Shown here in pieces: positions 33,031-40,835 of a stretch of 53,006 bases of DNA. Positions within the stretch are counted from its first letter, which is position 1. Every line of letters begins with the position of its first letter. The stretch is from Agromyces terreus. GTDB lineage: Bacteria; Actinomycetota; Actinomycetes; Actinomycetales; Microbacteriaceae. Both the position numbers and the translations under genes were made by a program. The DNA is taken from the NCBI RefSeq assembly GCF_009749465.1, contig NZ_WBIS01000011.1, forward strand, positions 1 through 53,006, written 5' to 3'. A model generated the notes under the pieces. That model saw only the letters and a program-made list of their open reading frames with translations. It was not told where the DNA came from and did not search any database.

Positions 33031-33384
33031 GTGACCGATGCGACCGCGCCAGATGCCAACGCCGCCGAATGGCTGACCGTCCCCGACCTCGTCGAGCTGT
33101 TCGATTCGACGCCGAGCAGGGTGCGGCGGCTCATCGACGACCGCCACCTGCTCGCGGCCAGAGTCGACGGCGTGCTCAAGGTTCCCGCGGTCTTCATCCG
33201 CGACGGCGCCCCGCTCACGGAGCTGCACGGCACCGTGATCGTGCTCGGCGACGGCGGGTTCAGCGACAGCGAGGCGCTCGAGTGGCTCCTGAACGAGGAC
33301 GACAGCCTCGGCACGACGCCCATCGCCGCACTCCGCGCGGGCCGCAAGGCCGAGGTCCGGCGGGTCGCGCAGGCGCTCGCCTGA
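33031..33384 (+). CDS. Rv2175c-like DNA-binding protein
   Basis: A 117-residue protein with an N-terminal winged-HTH-like region (EWLTVPDLVELFDSTPSRVRRLIDDR, about 12-37 in outline) and a conserved C-terminal part (VPAVFIRDGAPLTELHGTVIVLGDGGFSD). In M. tuberculosis Rv2175c binds DNA and is phosphorylated by PknL on an N-terminal Thr, which blocks binding. Here Thr2 and Thr5 of VTDAT are candidates. Its genome targets are unknown. The start is a leaderless GTG. Confidence 0.85.
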   Translation: MTDATAPDANAAEWLTVPDLVELFDSTPSRVRRLIDDRHLLAARVDGVLKVPAVFIRDGAPLTELHGTVIVLGDGGFSDSEALEWLLNEDDSLGTTPIAALRAGRKAEVRRVAQALA

Positions 33385-33441
33385 GCGAGGCCGCACGCGA
33401 TCGCGCCCGGCGTGGCGACATCCGGTCGGATGCCGCGACGA

Positions 33442-34554
33442 TCAGCTCGTGCGCCGGCTGACCGTCGTGGCGAGCGAACCGAGCTCGGCCTTCGCCACGT
33501 CGCTGAGGGGTGCGTCGACGAGTGCGGCACGCGCGTTCGCGACCTCGCGCTCGATGAGCCCTTCGATCTCGTCGACTGCGCCGCAGTCGAGGATCGTGCG
33601 CTGCAGCATCCGGATCTGCGCCTCGTCGAGGGCGGGGTCGCCGAGCAGTTCGTCGAGCAGGGCCCTCGCCCCTGAGGCCAGCCGTTCACGGGCGACGGCG
33701 ATGAGCATCGTGCGCTTGCCCTCGCGGAGGTCGTCGCCGCTCGGCTTTCCGGTGACGTCGGCGTCGCCGAAGACGCCGAGGAGGTCGTCGCGCAACTGGT
33801 AGGCGATGCCGAGCGGCAGGCCGAACCCGCGCAGCGCGCTGAGCTGGGGCGCCGAGCCGCCGGCGATCAGCCCGCCGAGCGCGAGCGGGGCCTCGACGGA
33901 GTACTTCGCGGCCTTGAACGTGATCACCCGCTCGGCGATCTCGCGCTGCTCGTCGTCGCCGCGGCGGTGCCACGACTGCTCGGCGAGGATGTCGAGGTAC
34001 TGCCCGGCGGTGACCTCGGTGCGCATCCGGTTGAACTCGGCCCTGGCCGCGCGCGCCGCGGCCCGATCGGTCAGGAGGGCGAGGCCCTCGTCGAGCAGCT
34101 CGTCGCTCCAGCCCAGCACGAGGTCGCCGAGGAGGATCGCCGCCGAGGTGCCGAACTCGTCGCTGCGACGCAGCCATCCGGCCTCGGCGTGCGTGCGCTC
34201 GAAGAGGCGGTGGGCCGACGGGGCGCCTCGACGGGTGTCGGAGCGGTCGATGATGTCGTCGTGGATGAGCGCGGCCGCGTGGAAGAGCTCGAGTGCAGCC
34301 GCGGCCGAGACGATCGGGGCGAGGTCGCGCGCGTCGCCGTCGGCGAACGGATCGAACCCGGTGCCGCTCGCGGCCTCCCAGCCCCAGTAGCAGAACAGAG
34401 CGCGGAATCGCTTGCCGCCGCTGAGAAACCGCCTTGAGAACTCGTCGAGCGGCTCCAGGTCGGTGCCGATCGAGCGGAGAATGGAGCTGCGCTCGTCGAG
34501 GAACGAGTCGATGCGCGTTTGAACCAGATCGACAAGTCGAGAACCGTGAGCCAC
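33442..34554 (-). CDS. idsA: Polyprenyl diphosphate synthase
   Basis: A 370-residue trans-isoprenyl diphosphate synthase (GGPP or longer chain) for quinone or polyprenoid precursors. The first Asp-rich motif is LIHDDIIDRSDTRRG (DDxxD); the second is YQLRDDLLGVFGD (DDxxG). SGGKRFRALFCYWG is the IPP-binding segment. It corresponds to idsA2 of mycobacteria by order. It is related to crtE but differs throughout, so it is not a recent duplicate. GTG 34554 is leaderless. Confidence 0.88.
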   Translation of the reverse strand: MAHGSRLVDLVQTRIDSFLDERSSILRSIGTDLEPLDEFSRRFLSGGKRFRALFCYWGWEAASGTGFDPFADGDARDLAPIVSAAAALELFHAAALIHDDIIDRSDTRRGAPSAHRLFERTHAEAGWLRRSDEFGTSAAILLGDLVLGWSDELLDEGLALLTDRAAARAARAEFNRMRTEVTAGQYLDILAEQSWHRRGDDEQREIAERVITFKAAKYSVEAPLALGGLIAGGSAPQLSALRGFGLPLGIAYQLRDDLLGVFGDADVTGKPSGDDLREGKRTMLIAVARERLASGARALLDELLGDPALDEAQIRMLQRTILDCGAVDEIEGLIEREVANARAALVDAPLSDVAKAELGSLATTVSRRTS

Positions 34555-34560
34555 CCGCCT

Positions 34561-34566
34561 AGCCTA
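34561..34566 (-). promoter_or_regulatory. Leaderless -10 box of idsA
   Basis: Minus-strand TAGGCT, 6 nt before GTG 34554. Confidence 0.5.
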
Positions 34567-34583
34567 GCGAGGCCGGGCAGCGC

Positions 34584-34589
34584 TAGAAT
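34584..34589 (+). promoter_or_regulatory. -10 box of DUF3040 gene
   Basis: TAGAAT, divergent from the idsA box 17 bp away. The leader of about 33 nt holds GAGGGGAAAG before ATG 34629. Confidence 0.45.
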
Positions 34590-34628
34590 GTCCCCGGATG
34601 CGTCGGTCCCGAGCCTGAGGGGAAAGAG

Positions 34629-35015
34629 ATGCCGCTTTCAGAGCAGGAGCAACGTCTTCTCGAGGAGATGGAGCGGAACCTCTACCGCAACGATGCGGAT
34701 TTCGTCCATGCGGTCGGAGGGGTACGCGGGCGTCGCCCGAACTACCGGGCGATCGTGCTCGGCGTGCTGCTCGCCGTCGCGGGCGCGGGCGCGCTCATCG
34801 CGGGGGTCGCGCTGCAGGCGCTCATCATCGGCGTCATCGGCTTCGCACTGATGTTCGCGGGGGTGCTGGTCGCGATCACGCCGTCGAAGCGCGGCGCCGC
34901 AACTCCGGCGCCGTCCGAGGGCGGCCCGGCGGCCAAGCCCAAGGGTCAACAGTCGGCCGGCTTCATGGACAAGCTCAACGACCGTTGGGACCGCCGCCAG
35001 GAACGCGGCGACTGA
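34629..35015 (+). CDS. DUF3040 membrane protein
   Basis: A 128-residue protein with the DUF3040 start MPLSEQEQRLLEEMERNLY, two adjacent hydrophobic helices (about 42-60 and 62-83) and a basic, Ala/Pro-rich tail. The family is confined to actinobacteria and commonly sits just upstream of mraZ, as here; the function is unknown. Position suggests a link to wall growth or division, which is inference. Confidence 0.85.
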   Translation: MPLSEQEQRLLEEMERNLYRNDADFVHAVGGVRGRRPNYRAIVLGVLLAVAGAGALIAGVALQALIIGVIGFALMFAGVLVAITPSKRGAATPAPSEGGPAAKPKGQQSAGFMDKLNDRWDRRQERGD

Positions 35016-35018
35016 GCC

Positions 35019-35034
35019 CTCCACCATCCTCCAC
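35019..35034 (-). promoter_or_regulatory. Phased GTGGAG pair, distal
   Basis: Minus-strand GTGGAG at 35034-35029 and 35024-35019, exactly 10 bp apart, directly after the DUF3040 stop. Same sequence and period as the boxes nearer mraZ; a possible far MraZ site. Confidence 0.35.
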
Positions 35035-35039
35035 GCCTG

Positions 35040-35076
35040 AACGGGTCGATCTTCGGATCGGCCCGTTTCGTCGTTT
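35040..35076 (+). terminator. Rho-independent terminator with UUCG loop
   Basis: AACGGGTCGATC, loop TTCG, then GATCGGCCCGTT forms a 12-bp stem with one G-U pair, followed by T-rich TCGTCGTTT. It ends the DUF3040 transcript and insulates the dcw cluster. Confidence 0.75.
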
Positions 35077-35208
35077 CCGGGGACGGCTCGCACGACGCTG
35101 AGCCGATCCGCCGGGGCCCCGTCGGCAGGTTCGAGGGATGCCGCGCGCCTCGGAGTCCTCGCTCCTGCGCGTCCATCGGCCCCCGACACTCCGTGCGGCG
35201 ACGATCCG

Positions 35209-35224
35209 CTCCACCTTCCTCCAC
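35209..35224 (-). promoter_or_regulatory. Phased GTGGAG pair upstream of mraZ promoter
   Basis: Minus-strand GTGGAG at 35224-35219 and 35214-35209, 10-bp period, about 70 bp upstream of the promoter boxes and facing the other way. The rest of the 343-nt gap (35077-35208, 35225-35288) shows no gene. Confidence 0.45.
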
Positions 35225-35288
35225 CCGTGGGATCCCCGTGTTTCCGGGCATCCGTACGGAGAATTCCTCACGTGGGAGGCGTATGGCG

Positions 35289-35319
35289 TTGCTCGGTGGA
35301 TGAGAGTGGAGTAAAGTGG
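35289..35319 (+). promoter_or_regulatory. mraZ promoter overlapped by three MraZ-type boxes
   Basis: TTGCTC (35289-35294), 17-bp spacer, TAAAGT (35312-35317). Three GTGG cores at 35296-35299, 35306-35309 and 35316-35319 are exactly 10 bp apart; the last two read AGAGTGG and AAAGTGG, as in known MraZ boxes of other phyla. A bound MraZ octamer would cover spacer and -10, giving autorepression. Confidence 0.65.
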
Positions 35320-35358
35320 GGCTACCTGGATCCTGGTCGGAGGAAAGGGGGTGGTGCG

Positions 35359-35790
35359 GTGTTCCTCGGGACCTACGAGCCGAAGCTCGACGAGAAGGGC
35401 CGCGTCATTCTTCCGGCCAAATTCCGGGAGGAGCTCTCCACCGGACTCGTGCTCACGCGCGGTCAGGAACGCTGCATCTACGTGTTCAGCGCCCGGGAGT
35501 TCGAGCAGATGAACGAGAAGATCCGCCAAGCCCCGGTGACGAGCAAGCAGGCGCGCGACTACATGCGCGTCTTCCTCTCGGGGGCGTCCGCGGAGACCCC
35601 CGACAAGCAGCACCGCATCACGGTCCCTGCCACGCTCCGCAGCTATGCGGGGCTCGATCGCGACCTCACGGTCATCGGTGCCGGCAGCCGGGTCGAGATC
35701 TGGGATGCCACGGCCTGGCAGACATACCTCGCCGAGCAGGAGGCGGCCTTCGCAGACACGGCGGAGGAGGTGATTCCCGGGCTCTTCTAG
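35359..35790 (+). CDS. mraZ: Transcriptional regulator MraZ
   Basis: A 143-residue protein, the standard length, with two SpoVT/AbrB-like halves: [22 protein letters not shown] in outline (3-24) and [20 protein letters not shown] in outline (about 73-92), each with the DxxGR/DKQHR turn. MraZ forms ring oligomers that bind short direct repeats before its own gene and repress the dcw operon. GTG 35359 has AGGAAAGGGGG about 8 nt upstream; an upstream in-frame ATG at 35227 is rejected because it precedes the promoter. Confidence 0.93.
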   Translation: MFLGTYEPKLDEKGRVILPAKFREELSTGLVLTRGQERCIYVFSAREFEQMNEKIRQAPVTSKQARDYMRVFLSGASAETPDKQHRITVPATLRSYAGLDRDLTVIGAGSRVEIWDATAWQTYLAEQEAAFADTAEEVIPGLF

Positions 35791-35791
35791 C

Positions 35792-35874
35792 CCGACGGAT
35801 TGCGACGCCCAGCCGTACGCGCCTGCTGCACTTCCCCGCAACAGGACGAACGGATGGGGATCGGAATCCGTCGG
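35792..35874. repeat. Long-range inverted repeat in mraZ-rsmH spacer
   Basis: CCGACGGATT (35792-35801) and AATCCGTCGG (35865-35874) are perfect reverse complements enclosing 63 nt; CCGT/ACGG pairs can extend inside. The stem would end 9 nt before the rsmH ribosome site (GGAG 35884-35887). Confidence 0.5.
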
Positions 35875-35892
35875 ACACGACCCGGAGACATC

Positions 35893-36846
35893 ATGGACAT
35901 CGAACGCATCCACACCCCGGTCATGCTCGAGCGAACGCTCGCGCTGCTCGAACCCGCGCTCGGCCGCGACGGCGCGGTGGCCGTCGACGCGACGCTCGGA
36001 ATGGGCGGCCACACGGCCGCCATGCTCGAGCGGTTCCCGTCGCTCACCGTCATCGGCCTCGACCGCGACACCGATGCCCTGTCGATCGCCCGCGAACGGC
36101 TCGCCCGGTTCGGCGACCGTGCGCGCTTCGTGCACACCGTGTACGACGGCATCGCCGAGGCCGTCGCCGCCGAGGGGTTCGCCGAGGTCGACGCCGTGCT
36201 CTTCGACCTCGGCGTCTCGTCGCTGCAGCTCGATCGCGCCGAACGGGGTTTCGCGTACTCGAAGGACGCGCCGCTCGACATGCGCATGGACGGCACGGCC
36301 GGCCGCACCGCGGCCGACATCATCGCGACGTACAGCGAGGTGGAGCTGCGTCACATCTTCCAGGACTTCGGCGAGGAGAAACTCTCGGGCCGCTATGCGA
36401 AGGCCATCGTGCAGGCACGCGACGAGGGCCCGATCACCCGTTCCGCCGAGCTGGTCTCGATCATCACCGCGGCGACCCCGGTCGCCGTGCAGCGCCAGGG
36501 GCACCCCGCCAAGCGGGTGTTCCAGGCACTGCGCATCGAGGTCAATGAAGAGCTCTCCGTGCTGCAGCGGGCGATGCCCGCGGCGCTCGAGACGCTGAAC
36601 CTCGGCGGTCGCATCGTCGTCCTGGCCTACCAGTCGCTCGAGGACCGCATCGTCAAGCGCGTGCTCCAGTCGGCCACGACGTCCTCGGCGCCCGCCGGCC
36701 TCCCGATGGAGCTGCCCGAGCACGCCCCGCGGTTCAAGCTGCTCGTGCGAGGCGCCGAACTGGCGAGCGAGGCCGAGCAGGCCGAGAACCCGCGGGCGAA
36801 GCCCGTGCGCCTCCGCGCGGCCGAACGGGTGAGGAGGGACTCATGA
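35893..36846 (+). CDS. rsmH: 16S rRNA (cytosine-1402 N4)-methyltransferase
   Basis: A 317-residue SAM-dependent methyltransferase (formerly MraW) that modifies C1402 in the ribosomal P site. The SAM motif is VDATLGMGGHT (31-41). Other family blocks are DAVLFDLGVSSLQLD, ERGFAYSKDAPLDMRMD, and HPAKRVFQALRIEVNEEL. ATG 35893 has GGAG 5 nt upstream. Its end overlaps ftsL by 4 nt. Confidence 0.93.
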   Translation: MDIERIHTPVMLERTLALLEPALGRDGAVAVDATLGMGGHTAAMLERFPSLTVIGLDRDTDALSIARERLARFGDRARFVHTVYDGIAEAVAAEGFAEVDAVLFDLGVSSLQLDRAERGFAYSKDAPLDMRMDGTAGRTAADIIATYSEVELRHIFQDFGEEKLSGRYAKAIVQARDEGPITRSAELVSIITAATPVAVQRQGHPAKRVFQALRIEVNEELSVLQRAMPAALETLNLGGRIVVLAYQSLEDRIVKRVLQSATTSSAPAGLPMELPEHAPRFKLLVRGAELASEAEQAENPRAKPVRLRAAERVRRDS

Positions 36847-37427
36847 CCGCACTCCCCGCGCACGGCGCCCCGAATCCGTCCAGGCGGCGCATCCGCGTCC
36901 CCGACGTCCTGCGACCCGTTCCCGACGGGGCCGCCCGGGCGAAGCCCCGGCTCGCCTACGCCGTCATCGCGATCAGCGGCGTCGTCTTCATCGCGCTCGC
37001 GCAGCTCTTGCTGTCCATCGCGGTGACGCAGGGCGCCTACGAGATCGACGCCTACGAGACGAGCCAGGCGAAGCTCTCGCGAGAGCAGCAGAAGCTCGCC
37101 GAAGACCTCGATCGCGTGGAGTCGCCGCAGTATCTGGCGAAGAACGCCGAGGCGCTCGGCATGGTCCCGAACACGAATCCCGTGTTCCTGCGTCTCAGCG
37201 ACGGGGCCGTGCTCGGGCTCCCGGTGAGCGCGTCGGGCGACTCCGCGGCATCCGCGGCCCTGGTTCCGAATTCGCTGATCGACGGCGTGCCGCTCGTGAC
37301 GGACGCGGCCGCAGGGGGCGAGACTGCACCCGCGGGCGGTTCGGGCGCCTCGGTCGGCGCGCCGGCCGCGGAGGTCGCGACCACCCCGCCGGTGGGGGGC
37401 TCGCTGCCGACGCCGACCACGCACTGA
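36843..37427 (+). CDS. ftsL: Septal protein FtsL-like
   Basis: A 194-residue bitopic membrane protein between rsmH and ftsI. A basic cytoplasmic N-part, a transmembrane helix (38-60), a short coiled coil (about 64-95, with SREQQKLAEDLDRVE) and an Ala/Gly/Pro-rich external tail match actinobacterial FtsL. It would join FtsQ and DivIC to activate FtsW-FtsI. The sequence is poorly conserved, so the call rests on topology and position. The ATGA overlap with rsmH implies coupled translation. Confidence 0.82.
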   Translation: MTALPAHGAPNPSRRRIRVPDVLRPVPDGAARAKPRLAYAVIAISGVVFIALAQLLLSIAVTQGAYEIDAYETSQAKLSREQQKLAEDLDRVESPQYLAKNAEALGMVPNTNPVFLRLSDGAVLGLPVSASGDSAASAALVPNSLIDGVPLVTDAAAGGETAPAGGSGASVGAPAAEVATTPPVGGSLPTPTTH

Positions 37428-37468
37428 CCCGTCGCACCGATCCACCCGCACCACCCGAAAGGCCGCAG

Positions 37469-39274
37469 ATGAATCGCATCAGCACCCACCCGATGCGGAG
37501 GATCCTCGCCGCCGGCGTCATCCTGGTGGTGCTCGTCGGCGTCTTCGTGGTGCGGCTCGTCGACATCCAGATCGTGCGTGCCTCGGCGCTCAACGCGCAG
37601 GCCGAAGAGGTGCGCTCGACCGCGCCGATCCCGGTCTACGGCGCGAGGGGCGACATCCTCGACCGCAACGGCACGGTGCTCGCCGACAGCGTGATGCGCT
37701 ACGACGTCGCCCTCTCGCCGAAGAACGCGAAGAAGGGGCCCGTCGCGCGCGAGGAGCCCGACCCCGCGGACCCGACCACGACGAAACGGGTCGAGGTGCC
37801 GCTCGAGCAGACCGCGGCCGAACTCGGCGAGGCCGTCGGCCTCACCGGCGACCAGGTGCTCGGCATCATCACCGCGGCGCTGGCCGAAGACCCCGACTCC
37901 GACTTCGCCTACGTCGCGAAGCTCGTCGACGTCGACACCTACGAGAAGGTGCGCGCGCTCGACATCCCGTGGGTGGTGCAGTACACGCACCCGAGCCGCA
38001 GCTACCCGAACGGGGCCGTCGCCGGAAACCTGCTCGGCTTCGTGGACCCCGACGGCGAGGCCGTCGCCGGACTCGAACTCGGCGAGGACGAGTGCCTCGC
38101 CGGGCAGGACGGGGAGGTGACCTTCATCCCGAGCCTCGAGGACTGGGTCGAGATCCCCGGCACCGAGGTCGTGCACAAGCAGGCGAGGAACGGCGGCACC
38201 GTGCAGCTCACGATCGACGCCGACCTCCAGTGGGAGGTGCAGCGCATCGCCGAGGAGCAGCGGCTCGCGGTCGGCGCGCAGTGGGCCACCGTCACCGTCA
38301 TGGAGGCGAAGACCGGCAAGCTGCTCGCCGTGGCCGATGTTCCGACCGTCGATCCGAACGCACCGGCCGAGACCGACGCCGAGGACCGCGGTTCGCGCAC
38401 CTTCACCGCGCCGTTCGAGCCCGGCTCGACGTTCAAGGCCGTCACCGCGGCATCCGTCGTCGACGCCGGCAAGGCGAACGCACTGAGCCGCATCACCGCC
38501 GGCTACCGCTACGAGCCGGGCGACGCGAACGTCAACGACAGCTTCTACCACGACGACACCCCGTACACGCTCACGGGCGTGATGATCGACTCGTCGAACA
38601 CCGGCATGTCCATGTTCGGCGAGATGCTGAGCGACCAGCAGCGATACGAGTACATGCAGAAGTTCGGCTTCGGGCGCGAGAGCGAGGTCGGATTCCCGGC
38701 CGAGGCATCCGGAGACCTGCACGGCGACCCGGCCGAATGGGACGACCAGACGAAGTACGCGACCATGTTCGGCCAGGGCCTCACGACCACGGCCGTGCAG
38801 GTGGCCAGCGCCTACCAGACCATCGCGAACGGCGGCGTGCGCATGCCGGTGCAGCTCGTCGAGAGCTGCACCGACGCCGACGGCGAGGTCACGAAGACGA
38901 AGTCCGAGGGCACGCGGGTCATCAGCGAGAAGGCCGCGAGCGAGACCGGGCAGATGCTCGAGAACGTCTACACCAAGGGCTGGCTGGCCGACCAGTGGAA
39001 CATCCCGGGCTACCGCGTCGCGGCGAAGACCGGCACCGCCCAGGTGGCCGACGGCAACGGCGGGTACCTCACCGGGTACCTCGTGTCGGTCTCGGGCTTC
39101 GCGCCCGCCGACGATCCCGAGTTCGTCGTTTCGGTCAGCTACATGGATGCCGTTAAGATGAATTCGTCCGCCGCATCCGCTCCCGTGTTCCAACAGGTCA
39201 TGAGCCAGGTGCTGAAGAAGAATCGGACCATTCCATCCGGCGCTCCGGCGCCTGACCTGCCAGCAAACTGGTGA
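37469..39274 (+). CDS. ftsI: Septal transpeptidase PBP3/FtsI
   Basis: A 601-residue class B penicillin-binding protein cross-linking septal peptidoglycan. A transmembrane helix at 11-30 is followed by the dimerisation/pedestal domain with RGDILDRNGTVLADS. The transpeptidase motifs are SxxK in EPGSTFK (Ser320, Lys323), SxN in SSN (375-377) and KTG (520-522). There is no PASTA domain. It would be the main beta-lactam target of the septum. The 41-nt gap after ftsL holds GAAAGG. Confidence 0.93.
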   Translation: MNRISTHPMRRILAAGVILVVLVGVFVVRLVDIQIVRASALNAQAEEVRSTAPIPVYGARGDILDRNGTVLADSVMRYDVALSPKNAKKGPVAREEPDPADPTTTKRVEVPLEQTAAELGEAVGLTGDQVLGIITAALAEDPDSDFAYVAKLVDVDTYEKVRALDIPWVVQYTHPSRSYPNGAVAGNLLGFVDPDGEAVAGLELGEDECLAGQDGEVTFIPSLEDWVEIPGTEVVHKQARNGGTVQLTIDADLQWEVQRIAEEQRLAVGAQWATVTVMEAKTGKLLAVADVPTVDPNAPAETDAEDRGSRTFTAPFEPGSTFKAVTAASVVDAGKANALSRITAGYRYEPGDANVNDSFYHDDTPYTLTGVMIDSSNTGMSMFGEMLSDQQRYEYMQKFGFGRESEVGFPAEASGDLHGDPAEWDDQTKYATMFGQGLTTTAVQVASAYQTIANGGVRMPVQLVESCTDADGEVTKTKSEGTRVISEKAASETGQMLENVYTKGWLADQWNIPGYRVAAKTGTAQVADGNGGYLTGYLVSVSGFAPADDPEFVVSVSYMDAVKMNSSAASAPVFQQVMSQVLKKNRTIPSGAPAPDLPANW

Positions 39275-39287
39275 GAAAGTTGGGTTC

Positions 39288-40835
39288 GTGACCGGATCGC
39301 CTCCCACGGCCCTCCGGCCGCAGCATCCCGCGCCCCGGTCGCTTCGCAGTCTGGCCGAGCAGTTCGGGCTCGAGGTGCGGGGCGAACTCGCCGATCTCGA
39401 GGCCACGGGCGTCGTGCTCTCCTCGAACACGGTCCGGCCCGGCGACCTCTACGTCGGCGTGCCGGGGCGCAACGCCCACGGCGCGCAGTACACCGCCGCC
39501 GCTCGCGACGCAGGGGCCGTCGCGGTGCTGACGGATGCCGCGGGCGCCGAGATCGCCGCCGGCGCCGGCCTGCCGGTGCTCGTCGCCGACGATGCCCGTG
39601 CCACGCTCGGGCAGGTCGCCGCGTGGATCCACCGGACGGCCGAGAACCCGGCGACGATGTTCGCGGTGACGGGCACCAACGGCAAGACCAGCGTCGTGTA
39701 CCTGCTCTACGGCATCCTCCGCCAGCTCGGCGTGACCGCCGGACTCACCTCCACGGCCGAGCGGCGCATCGGCGACGAGGCCGTCACGAGCTCGCTGACG
39801 ACTCCCGAGGCGAGCGAGCTGCACGCCCTCCTCGCGCGCATGCGCGAGGTCGACGTGCGCGCCGTCGGCATCGAGGTCTCGGCGCAGGCGCTGTCGCGGC
39901 ACCGGGTCGACGGCCTCGTGTTCGACGTCGCCGGATTCACGAACCTCACGCACGACCACCTCGACGACTATCCGTCGATGCAGGTCTACTACGAGGCCAA
40001 GCGCGACCTGTTCGAGCCCGAGCGGTCGCGGCGCGCGGTCGTCACGGTCGACTCCGAGTGGGGCGCCCGACTCGCCGCGGAGGCCGGCGTCCCGGTCACG
40101 ACCCTGACGACGCGGCCCGAGATCGAGGCCGACTGGCGCATCACGGTGCTCGACGAGCAGCCCGCGCACACGGCGTTCCTGCTCGAGGGCCCGGGCGGGC
40201 GCCGGCTCGAGACCCGGGTGCCGCTGCTCGGCTGGTACATGGCCGCCAACGCCGCGCTCGCGATCGTCATGCTCGTCGACGCCGGGTACGCCCTCGAGGG
40301 CATCGCCGCAGCCCTCGAGCGCGACGGCGGCATCGACGCGTACATCCCCGGCCGTGCCGAGCGCATCTCGGGCGAACGCGGGCCGATCGTCTACATCGAC
40401 TACGGGCACAGCCCCGACGCGTTCCTGCAGACCCTCGACGCCATCCGGCGCACGACGACGGGCCGGCTCATCATGGTGTTCGGCGCCGACGGCGACCGCG
40501 ACACCACGAAGCGCGCCGACATGGGCGCCATCGCCGCGCGCGGCGCCGACGTCGTCGTCATCACCGACTTCCATCCCCGCTGGGAGGACCCGGCGGCCAT
40601 CCGCACGGCCCTCATCGACGGCGCGCGCGCCGCGGTGCCCGACCGCGAGATCCACGAGATCGCCGACCCGCGCGCCGCGTTCCGTGCCGCGCTCGCCCTC
40701 GCGGGCGACGGCGACGCGATCCTCTACGCCGGCCCGGGCCACGAGGACTACCACGAAGTGAAAGGCGTCAAGATCCCGTATTCAGCCAGAGACGACGCGA
40801 GAAGCGCGCTCCGCGAGGCGGGGTGGCCCGCATGA
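39288..40835 (+). CDS. murE: MurE ligase with altered substrate motifs
   Basis: A 515-residue Mur ligase adding the third residue to UDP-MurNAc-L-Ala-D-Glu. The P-loop is TGTNGKTS (128-135), the carbamylated Lys is Lys238 in YEAKRD, and GHEDY (484-488) is conserved. Unusual: DNPR, which reads the meso-DAP carboxylate, is DFHPR (427-431); VSSHAL is VSAQAL (197-202); DYAHT is DYGHS (371-375); and SRDHLD is THDHLD. This suggests another substrate, such as diaminobutyrate, Lys, Orn or homoserine of group B wall types. Start GTG 39288, 13 nt after ftsI; overlaps murF by 4 nt. Confidence 0.88.
   Translation: MTGSPPTALRPQHPAPRSLRSLAEQFGLEVRGELADLEATGVVLSSNTVRPGDLYVGVPGRNAHGAQYTAAARDAGAVAVLTDAAGAEIAAGAGLPVLVADDARATLGQVAAWIHRTAENPATMFAVTGTNGKTSVVYLLYGILRQLGVTAGLTSTAERRIGDEAVTSSLTTPEASELHALLARMREVDVRAVGIEVSAQALSRHRVDGLVFDVAGFTNLTHDHLDDYPSMQVYYEAKRDLFEPERSRRAVVTVDSEWGARLAAEAGVPVTTLTTRPEIEADWRITVLDEQPAHTAFLLEGPGGRRLETRVPLLGWYMAANAALAIVMLVDAGYALEGIAAALERDGGIDAYIPGRAERISGERGPIVYIDYGHSPDAFLQTLDAIRRTTTGRLIMVFGADGDRDTTKRADMGAIAARGADVVVITDFHPRWEDPAAIRTALIDGARAAVPDREIHEIADPRAAFRAALALAGDGDAILYAGPGHEDYHEVKGVKIPYSARDDARSALREAGWPA

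Noticed and set aside
33442..34554. idsA as a duplicate of crtE
   Set aside because: Both have DDxxD and DDxxG motifs but differ in most residues and in context, so they are separate long-standing paralogues.
35227..35358. Upstream extension of mraZ
   Set aside because: It would place the promoter and the MraZ boxes inside the coding region and add 44 residues not found in MraZ.
39288..40835. Frameshift or sequencing error as the reason for odd MurE motifs
   Set aside because: The changed motifs are single-residue substitutions in an otherwise collinear 515-residue frame with P-loop, carbamyl-Lys and GHEDY intact, so an error is unlikely.
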